Positions 57,803 to 64,000 of a DNA stretch of 64,000 bases are shown here, piece after piece. Position 1 is the stretch's first letter; every line of letters starts with the position of its first letter. The stretch comes from an uncultured Granulosicoccaceae bacterium (GTDB taxonomy: Bacteria; Pseudomonadota; Gammaproteobacteria; Granulosicoccales; Granulosicoccaceae). Under the pieces are notes generated by a model. It ran no database searches and was not told the DNA's origin. It was given only the letters and a program-made list of their open reading frames with translations. The stretch lies in the NCBI GenBank assembly GCA_937951345.1, contig CALFCF010000051.1, forward strand, positions 62,001-126,000, written 5' to 3'. A program made the position numbers and the translations under genes.

Positions 57803-58477
57803 ATGAAACCTGCCATCTGCCCTGAATATGCCAATCTCAGCCCGTCTGAGATGCTGTTGAAACATTTGAGAAATGAACATGCAGCGTCGCAGCAATCGGG
57901 CTGCTCGGAATTGATTATTGTTGAAGGTAAATCGGCTGCTGATGCGGTAGATCAGGTCAGGGACAGACAGTTCCAAAGTATTTACCGACTGCAGGGCAAG
58001 ATACCCAACCCGGACAATTACAGCAGGGAACGACTGCAGCAACATGCCCAGCTCGGTCCGCTTTTACAGCTGTTAGGCGAGCAGACAGTTGCCGGGGAAT
58101 CCCTTGACTCGTTAGCACCGCAGGCACCTGAGTCTATCTCTCAGATTGACTTTGTTATTCTGCTGCAGGACCCGGATATCGACGGTGTTCACAACATATC
58201 ACTATTGCTTCGCTGGTTTCAGCGTTATCTGCTACTGTGGATTCATACCCGGCGCTTGCGAGTCTGCCAGCTACCACTGGCAATAGTCTCCGGCGACGAC
58301 AGGCGAACGCAGTATGTATATGATAAGCACAGGCTCCAGGATGCTTTAACAGACCCTACGATGCGCGCAGACTATTACAAAGGTGTTGCTTCCATTAACA
58401 AGGAGCAACGCGCGCGGCTACTTGCGTATCCATTGAACGAGCGATCAAGACCTGTAGTCTCAAGCGTATCCAACTAA
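57803..58477 (+). CDS. Stand-alone TOPRIM protein resembling the C-terminal half of GyrB/ParE
   Basis: A 224-residue protein. Residues 36-69 (ELIIVEGKSAADAV, then VRDRQFQSIYRLQGKIPN) align with the first TOPRIM motif of type IIA topoisomerase B subunits (LVEGDSA...RDR..QAI.PLRGKILN), with catalytic Glu41. FVILLQDPDIDGVH at 117-130 matches MTDADVDGSH, keeping D123, D125 and D127. RVCQLPLAIV and YVYDK follow as in GyrB (AQPPLYKV, Y). YYKGVASINKEQ at 191-202 corresponds to the RYKGLGEMN-EQ tail. The ATPase and transducer domains are entirely missing. The gene is intact, with AGG upstream of its ATG. It is divergent from pgi, close to parC. Role unknown: possible partner or regulator of ParC/GyrA, or a nuclease. 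Confidence 0.75.
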   Translation: MKPAICPEYANLSPSEMLLKHLRNEHAASQQSGCSELIIVEGKSAADAVDQVRDRQFQSIYRLQGKIPNPDNYSRERLQQHAQLGPLLQLLGEQTVAGESLDSLAPQAPESISQIDFVILLQDPDIDGVHNISLLLRWFQRYLLLWIHTRRLRVCQLPLAIVSGDDRRTQYVYDKHRLQDALTDPTMRADYYKGVASINKEQRARLLAYPLNERSRPVVSSVSN

Positions 58478-58558
58478 AAGAAATTGATTAAATCAATTTA
58501 ACTGAAATATCCGATTAAGTTTTCTCACCCTGACGCGAGCTGATATAACGATAAGGAC

Positions 58559-60115
58559 ATGAACAGCACAATCGAAATTCCACTGTGGTTGTTATTCGTT
58601 CTTGTAGCACTCGCTGTGGTGACGTCACTCCAGTATTTTCTTTTACCACCGGTAAGACGCTTGATGCGCCGCCGCGCTAATCGGGTGATCGATGAAGTCA
58701 ACTCGCGACTCGCGCTGGAACTACCTTCGTTTAAACTGACAAAACGCGAAGTGCTGATCGACCGTCTTGTTTATCACCCCGATATCATGCAGGAAGTAGA
58801 GGAACGCGCACGTGCAGAAAACACCTCGCGCGATGTAATTCTCCAGCAGGTGCGTGACTATGCCACTGAAATTGTTCCCGCCTTCAACGCCTGGCTGTAT
58901 TTCAAATGGGCATACTGGGTGGCGCGACGCATAGTACATGTTCTGTATCGCGTGCGACTGGGTTTTTCCAATGATCAGGCTCTGAAGAACCTGCCTGCTA
59001 ATGCCAGTGTTGTGTTTGTTATGAACCACCGCAGCAACATGGACTACATTATTGCCACCTATCTTGCGGCGGAACGAACGGCACTTTCATACGCCGTAGG
59101 AGAATGGGCACGTGTGTGGCCGCTGCAACAATTAATTCGATCAATGGGTGGTTATTTTGTCAGACGTGATTCAGGCGACAGTCTGTATCGTCAGGTGCTG
59201 CAATGCTATGTTCAAATGGCTGCCGAAGGTGGTGTACCACAGGCGGTTTTCCCGGAAGGCGGTTTATCACGCGACGGTAAGCTTCGCGCGCCAAAGCTCG
59301 GTTTACTGGGTTATCTGACCAAGCCATTTCTCGATCGCCAACGTTTACAACACAGCGACGAGCCTACATCTACCGGCATACAAGGCGTCACCGAATCAGA
59401 CAATACGCCTTCGACAGACAGCGCACACGAACTTGTGTTCATACCTGTAGGAATAAACTACGATCGTGTTCTGGAAGACAGAACACTATTGGCTTCACAG
59501 GATAAATCCCGACCTCGCGCAGGTACCTTTTTTACCATCAAACGTTTTTTCGGTTTTGTAGGCCATCAAATTCGACTCGTGTTGACCGGGCGCTGGTATC
59601 GTTTCGGTTACGCTTGTGTCAATTTCGGTACACCGTTATTGCTATCAGACTGGCTCGCATCCAGCAAGCTAGCTGGAAAGAATAACGCCGACTGGCATCA
59701 TCAGGTTGAGGCGCTGGCAGAGGAATTGATGTCCCGTATCGGTTCAATCATTCCTATATTGCCTGTTGCCGTTGTTGCAAGCATCGTTCGGGATAGAGCA
59801 TCCGCTCTTCCGGAAAAGGGTCTTAGTGAGATCGATATCAAACAACTGTCAGCAACCATGATGGACCGATTGTCAACCGGTAACTCACCTGTCTATATAC
59901 CGAGAAACGATCTTGATTATGCGGTAACTGTCGGGCTTCGGATGCTGGTACTGCGCCATATGCTGATTGATGACGATGGGTGGTATCGCATCAATCCGGA
60001 CAACGCTGATCTGCTTGACTATTATGCTTCCTCAATTGAGCACTTGTGGCCGGCAACCGATGACACCGGAACTACCGTCGAACAGCAGCAGCAGGCGCCG
60101 GCAGACTTTGCCTGA
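58559..60115 (+). CDS. PlsB/PlsC-type glycerolipid acyltransferase
   Basis: A 518-residue membrane-bound acyltransferase. One N-terminal transmembrane segment (about 8-30) is present. The catalytic H157-x4-D162 lies in FVMNHRSNMDY, the substrate-binding FPEGGLSRDGKLR near 228, and VFIPVGINYDRV near 298 corresponds to motif IV. These are closer to glycerol-3-phosphate acyltransferase PlsB than to PlsC, but the large N-terminal domain of PlsB (about 800 residues in total) is missing. It probably acylates glycerol 3-phosphate or a relative (inference). It follows the TOPRIM gene by 81 bp on the same strand. Confidence 0.82.
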   Translation: MNSTIEIPLWLLFVLVALAVVTSLQYFLLPPVRRLMRRRANRVIDEVNSRLALELPSFKLTKREVLIDRLVYHPDIMQEVEERARAENTSRDVILQQVRDYATEIVPAFNAWLYFKWAYWVARRIVHVLYRVRLGFSNDQALKNLPANASVVFVMNHRSNMDYIIATYLAAERTALSYAVGEWARVWPLQQLIRSMGGYFVRRDSGDSLYRQVLQCYVQMAAEGGVPQAVFPEGGLSRDGKLRAPKLGLLGYLTKPFLDRQRLQHSDEPTSTGIQGVTESDNTPSTDSAHELVFIPVGINYDRVLEDRTLLASQDKSRPRAGTFFTIKRFFGFVGHQIRLVLTGRWYRFGYACVNFGTPLLLSDWLASSKLAGKNNADWHHQVEALAEELMSRIGSIIPILPVAVVASIVRDRASALPEKGLSEIDIKQLSATMMDRLSTGNSPVYIPRNDLDYAVTVGLRMLVLRHMLIDDDGWYRINPDNADLLDYYASSIEHLWPATDDTGTTVEQQQQAPADFA

Positions 60116-60164
60116 CTTTATCTGATATCGACTTGCGCAACGAACGATCTGTAGCGATAACAGA

Positions 60165-61811
60165 ATGACAAACAATTCCTCTCAATCCGGAAGACAGCCC
60201 GATGCTGACTACATTATCGTTGGTGGTGGTTCTGCCGGATGCGTGCTCGCTAACCGCTTATCCGAAAACGGCAAACACAAGGTCATCCTTTTGGAAGCAG
60301 GCGGTAGTGATAGCCGCTTCTGGGTAAAAGTTCCGATCGGCTACGGTAAAACGTTTTTTGATGCCCGCGTAAACTGGAAATACCAGACACAGAACGACAC
60401 GGGCACCGGCAATAGATCCATGTACTGGCCACGCGGAAAGTTACTCGGTGGCTCAAGCTCGATAAATGCGATGGTGTATATGCGCGGACTTGCGCACGAC
60501 TTTGACGACTGGTCGTTAAAAGGAAACGACGGCTGGGACTATAGAAGTGTACTGCCCTACTTCGTTAAGTCTGTCGACAGTGAATTTGAGGATAGCAACT
60601 ATCATCAAAAAGGAGGGCCACTACACGTAACCCGCACTCATAATGAGGTGCACCCGCTGTGCAGCCACTATTTAGAAGCTGCAAAAGAGTTTGGCTTTAA
60701 TGTCACTGACGACTTCAACGGTGCTAACCCGGAAGGAGCCGGCATCTACTCGATAACAACCCGGCGAGGCTTCAGAGAATCCACTGCCACTGCTTTTCTT
60801 GCACCCGCCAGAAAGAGAAAAAACTTAACTACAATTACCCATGCGCTGGTTGAACACATCGGGTTCGAAGGCAAACAGGCAACCTGTGTTACCTACAAAA
60901 AAAACAATCAGCAGCATACGCTCTATGCAGCGCGCGAAATCATTGTTTCGGCCGGTGCTGTCAACTCACCCGGAATACTGGAACGCTCAGGCATTGGGCG
61001 TAAAGATATTCTGGAACAACACGGCATTACACCGATATCTATAAACAATAATGTCGGCGAACATTTGCAGGATCACCTGGCCGTTAACTACGTCTACCAG
61101 ACCAATGTACCGACACTCAATGATCAGCTTAATTCGGTAACCGGGAAAATAAAAATCGGTATCAACTACCTGCTTAACAGGCGTGGCCTCTTATCGCTCA
61201 GTGTTAATCAGGCTGGCGGTTTCGTTAAAAGTCATCAGCAACAACCATCACCGAATCTGCAACTGTATTTTAATCCTTTAAGCTACAGCTCAGTACGAAC
61301 AGACAAACGCGAACTGATGAAACCAGATCCGTTCTCGGCCTACATACTATCGTTTCAACCGTGTCGACCAACCAGTCGTGGCAGTATACACATCGGCGCT
61401 ACCGACGCAGAAGCCCAGCCGTTAATCACACCTAACTACCTGAGTACCAACAAAGATATAAAAGAAGTACTTGAGGGCTGTCAGTTGATGAGACAACTGG
61501 TCAACACACCGGCATTACAGCAAATTACCGAAAAGGAGATAGAGCCAGGTGATGCCTTTTCTAGCGACGAGGATTTAATCAACGACTTTCGAGAGCGTTG
61601 CGGCACGGTATTTCATCCGGTTGGCACCTGCGCGATGGGCCCGGATGCGGCGAGCGCCGTAGTCGACAGTCGATTGCGTGTTCACGGTATTGATGGACTG
61701 CGAGTAGTCGATGCGTCGATTTTCCCGAATATCACATCCGGTAACACCAATGCACCCACCATTATGGTTGCAGAAAAAGCATCTGATTTAATCCTTGAGG
61801 ATGCGCTTTAG
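60165..61811 (+). CDS. GMC-family FAD-dependent oxidoreductase (choline dehydrogenase-like)
   Basis: A 548-residue flavoprotein. The FAD-binding loop GGGSAGCVLANRLSENG starts near residue 20. MYWPRGKLLGGSSSINAMVY near 86-105 is GMC signature 1 and SAGAVNSPGILERSGIG near 265 is signature 2. The catalytic histidine in FHPVGTCAMG is near residue 485, and the closing NTNAPTIMVAEKA is typical. It oxidises an alcohol; choline, as in BetA, is possible, but no betaine aldehyde dehydrogenase or betI is nearby, so the substrate stays open. It follows the acyltransferase by 49 bp. Confidence 0.9.
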   Translation: MTNNSSQSGRQPDADYIIVGGGSAGCVLANRLSENGKHKVILLEAGGSDSRFWVKVPIGYGKTFFDARVNWKYQTQNDTGTGNRSMYWPRGKLLGGSSSINAMVYMRGLAHDFDDWSLKGNDGWDYRSVLPYFVKSVDSEFEDSNYHQKGGPLHVTRTHNEVHPLCSHYLEAAKEFGFNVTDDFNGANPEGAGIYSITTRRGFRESTATAFLAPARKRKNLTTITHALVEHIGFEGKQATCVTYKKNNQQHTLYAAREIIVSAGAVNSPGILERSGIGRKDILEQHGITPISINNNVGEHLQDHLAVNYVYQTNVPTLNDQLNSVTGKIKIGINYLLNRRGLLSLSVNQAGGFVKSHQQQPSPNLQLYFNPLSYSSVRTDKRELMKPDPFSAYILSFQPCRPTSRGSIHIGATDAEAQPLITPNYLSTNKDIKEVLEGCQLMRQLVNTPALQQITEKEIEPGDAFSSDEDLINDFRERCGTVFHPVGTCAMGPDAASAVVDSRLRVHGIDGLRVVDASIFPNITSGNTNAPTIMVAEKASDLILEDAL

Positions 61812-62023
61812 GCTGGGCATTCCGCGGTCCGTTATTTGTGCCTGTTAGTTAACATGGTCTCGTTAAGCAAGACTTCGCGCAGAAAAGGCTCCAATGCTTT
61901 TGCCAAAGCTTTGCCCACAATTTCTCATAAATACAATACCTACCAAAAATTTAAGTTCAGCACCAAAGAGCTTTGGTAGACTCATGTGTCGGACTATCAC
62001 ACAATTCAAGGAGATTAGACTTA

Positions 62024-62901
62024 ATGAATATCAAAACTTTTTTTCACTAGGCAGTGTCGCGATAGCTATCAGCCTCGTTGGCTGTGGCGGAGGGTCGAGT
62101 AGTTCAGCTGATGAAACAGCCATGACTCCTATGGACCCTACAGCACCTAACACACCTACAGCACCTACAACTCCTACAACGGTGTCAGGTAATGTTTCAC
62201 AACTTGGATTTATTGGTTTCGAGCAGTTCGAGTCTTTCGATGGAGCCTCAGAGGAATCGGAAATTTTCGCAGCCTTCTTTAACGCGACTGACGCTTTCGA
62301 CGCCACACTGGCGCAGGGTGCTATTTTCCCCGCTAACGACACTTGCATTATCGAAGACGACGAAGACTTCAACGACCTCGATACCGCACCTGACATCGAC
62401 GGAGTCGATTTCGATAACATAACCCTGTCTGCAGGCGACGTTATTACTGTTTCCAGCCCAACAGGAACGTTTGCATCGTTACAGCTTATATCGGCTTTTG
62501 GCTTTTCTGGCTACCAAACTGACGCTGAAATTACAGGGCCACTTCCCACAGGATTGACTGTCGATATTCCCGGTGATCAATTTCCAGCCTTTGCTAATGT
62601 TTCTATCCCTAACGCAGCACTTGTGACCGGTGCAACACCTGATTCAGATCAACCGATCGCAGCCAATACAACATTCAGTTGGAACGCAGGAAATAATCCA
62701 GATGCTCGTGTGACTATCTCGGCGGATGACGTTTTCTGCACGGTGGTCGATGACGGAAGTTTCACGTTGCCAGCTAACATACAGGCGCAGCTGGGTAGCG
62801 ATTTTGGTGTTTTTGGTTACGACATAACTCGTTTTGCTGTGAACTTTGTACAATCCGGAAATGCCGTTCTGGTTGTTACCTCTGAGGGTGAGGAGGGTTA
62901 G
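62024..62901 (+). CDS. Asp-rich lipoprotein gene with a one-base frameshift in a T7 run
   Basis: AAGGAG (62008-62013) stands ten bases before ATG 62024, which reads MNIKTFFH then TAG at 62048-62050. In the other frame, entered after the T7 run (62038-62044), the sequence continues FSLGSVAIAISLVGCGGGSSSS and then about 280 residues to the stop at 62901. Adding a single T joins the two into a perfect lipoprotein signal with lipobox LVGC. The mature part has a Thr/Pro-rich linker (TPTAPTTPTT), many acidic residues and repeated beta-like segments; no known domain. As written, only a start at ATG 61984 or upstream reads through in frame, without a good ribosome-binding site. It may be phase-variable, inactive, or an assembly error. 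Confidence 0.7.
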
Positions 62902-62920
62902 AAACGGATCTAACGGACTG

Positions 62921-62955
62921 AGGATAGAGCTTTCCGATATCGAAAGCTCTATCCT
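62921..62955 (+). terminator. Strong hairpin terminator after the lipoprotein gene
   Basis: A perfect 14-bp stem AGGATAGAGCTTTC / GAAAGCTCTATCCT with a 7-base loop lies 20 bp beyond the lipoprotein stop and is followed by TTATA. The T-tract is short, but the stem is very stable. Confidence 0.7.
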
Positions 62956-63056
62956 TTATAAGCAAAGAGGTTCACATGGATGTGAACACCCGAAAAGAGG
63001 ATCGCTGCCACCCCCTCTTCCTAACAACTTGCACAGATTGTGTTTCACAAGAGTAG

Positions 63057-63317
63057 TCAAGCAGTAAGTTTCTGCTCTGTCGGGTTATCAAGATCCAATC
63101 TGGTGAACTCTTCATACGGTACTGGCCGACCAAACAGGTACCCTTGGTAGTAGCCACAACCGATCTTGGCAGAGACAATTTTCTCTTCCGTTATTTCTAA
63201 GCCCTTGGAAATTGTTCCGATTTCCAGCTCCTTAAGCCTATTGAAGATGGATCGCACGATCTTCATGTTTTTTAAATTACCATCGATCAGCTTAATACCG
63301 ACATTGTTTCCTGGGTT
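63057..63317 (-). pseudogene. Remnant of an EAL (c-di-GMP phosphodiesterase) domain, C-terminal end only
   Basis: On the minus strand, after an in-frame stop at 63318-63320, 86 codons read as the end of an EAL domain. IKLIDGNLKN corresponds to the KIDGSF region, KIVRSIFNRLKELEIGTISKGLEITEE to the helix and AEGVET motif, and GCGYYQGYLFGRPVPYEEF to the last EAL signature. The AEGVET motif is degenerate (SKGLEI). No N-terminal part (EAL or DDFGTG) is present, and a start codon appears only at 63266. It is most likely a leftover of a deleted gene. A short expressed protein from 63266 cannot be excluded. Confidence 0.75.
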
Positions 63318-63396
63318 TTAAATCACTTTCGTTGGTTCGACCCACCCATAATGGTAAAATGCAAGGCATTACAGTCAGACTTTTAGGACACACGTT

Positions 63397-64000
63397 TTGA
63401 TCGATTTTTCACATGTAAATAGAAACTACGAGACCGCTTGTACTAGCTACACGGCTGACATCCCGGAGTTTTTTAATTTCGCCTTTGATGTTGTTGATGT
63501 TCGTGCCCACCAGGCGAACAAGGATGCCTTGATCTGGGTAGACACCACGGCAGGGAAAACGACCCGTATCACCTACTCCGATCTCGCTGATCGATCGGCT
63601 CAAATAGCTAAAGCGCTGGGTGCTTTGGGTATGGAGCGTGGCGATGCTGCTTGTGTCGTTATTGGTCGCAGACCCGAATGGCATCAGGTACTGCTTGGGT
63701 GTATGAAGGCAGGCGTCATTTCGATGCCCGGTACTAATCTCCTTACAGCAAAAGATATTGAATACAGAGTCAATCAAGCGGGTGCGAAAGCTGTCATTGT
63801 ATCCCCCGAGCATTGCGAAAAACTTAGTAACATTACTGCGTCGTGTCCGACGCTTGAACATTTGATTGTAGTGGGCGCACCGGCTCGAGACAATTGGCTA
63901 TCAATGGATGAGCTTAGTGATGTGCAAAGCACTGAGTTAAACGCATCTGACTTGGCGCCCTTTTCCTCCAGCGACACCATGCTGATTTACTTCACATCAG
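63397..64000 (+). CDS. AMP-binding acyl-CoA synthetase, N-terminal part (3' cut by window)
   Basis: A frame of 201 codons runs from TTG 63397 to the window edge; AGGA stands eight bases upstream. It reads FFNFAFDVVDVRA, ITYSDLADRSAQIAKALGAL, ERGDAACVVIGRRPEWHQVLLGCMKAG in parts, then MPGTNLLTAKDIEYRVNQAGAKAVI. It ends at MLIYFTS, the beginning of the ATP-binding TSGTTG loop. This matches the medium-chain acyl-CoA synthetase (ACSM-like) group. No ATG is available between the upstream stop at 63355 and 63397, so TTG is the best start. The C-terminal part lies outside the window. Confidence 0.85.
   Translation, partial: MIDFSHVNRNYETACTSYTADIPEFFNFAFDVVDVRAHQANKDALIWVDTTAGKTTRITYSDLADRSAQIAKALGALGMERGDAACVVIGRRPEWHQVLLGCMKAGVISMPGTNLLTAKDIEYRVNQAGAKAVIVSPEHCEKLSNITASCPTLEHLIVVGAPARDNWLSMDELSDVQSTELNASDLAPFSSSDTMLIYFTS

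Overview
The window is a contiguous stretch of a bacterial chromosome. The gene set and gene order point to a gammaproteobacterium, probably marine or environmental. Evidence includes the gyrA-pheA-tyrA-aroA-cmk-rpsA-ihfB-lapB-pyrF block, the mtaD-ubiG-yciK neighbourhood, EF-P with its lysine ligase EpmA, parC, psd, and a SCO1/PCuAC copper pair. I cannot name the genus from sequence alone. No tRNA, rRNA, CRISPR array, prophage or complete insertion sequence was found.

Layout. (1) 1-6.3 kb: the end of a small drug/metabolite-type transporter, an epimerase, a membrane protein, an MTH1-like Nudix hydrolase, a glycosyltransferase, an atypical response regulator and a zinc-ribbon membrane protein. 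(2) 6.4-15.3 kb: one minus-strand operon-like cluster with a complete branched-chain-amino-acid-type (HAAT) ABC transporter, LivG-H-M-K-F, flanked by a long-chain acyl-CoA synthetase and a PaaK-like ligase. This looks like an uptake-and-CoA-activation module for an organic acid. Its promoter carries a perfect palindrome. (3) 15.6-28.4 kb: minus-strand housekeeping block (phosphoribosyltransferase, pyrF, lapB, ihfB, rpsA, cmk, aroA, tyrA, pheA, gyrA). serC, hisC and lapA, often present in this block, are absent from their usual places. (4) 28.8-32.7 kb: plus strand mtaD, ubiG, a squalene/phytoene-synthase-like gene and yciK. (5) 32.8-41.1 kb: accessory genes. These include a serine protease with an added HExxH domain, an orphan adenosylhomocysteinase-like protein, a convincing ACC deaminase (acdS) beside a divergent Lrp-type regulator broken by two stop codons, a HlyU-like protein and a lysozyme-like lipoprotein. 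(6) 41.2-47.2 kb: prmB, SCO1, PCuAC, psd, an HExxH protein, epmA and efp. (7) 47.3-52.5 kb: a degenerate FimX-like signalling protein, a periplasmic molybdopterin-domain protein coupled to a hybrid histidine kinase, and hsp20 with a heat-shock-type promoter. (8) 53-62 kb: a GFA-family protein, parC, pgi, a stand-alone TOPRIM protein resembling the C-terminal half of GyrB/ParE, a PlsB-like acyltransferase and a GMC oxidoreductase. (9) 62-64 kb: a lipoprotein gene frameshifted at a T7 run, an EAL-domain remnant, and the start of an acyl-CoA synthetase cut by the window edge.

The most interesting items are the TOPRIM-only protein next to parC/pgi (57803-58477), the broken acdR-like regulator facing an intact acdS, the lipoprotein gene whose start and signal peptide are separated by one missing T, the dual-protease protein, and the PheA whose chorismate mutase domain lacks its catalytic residues. 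All family assignments come from reading motifs by eye. No database search was run.
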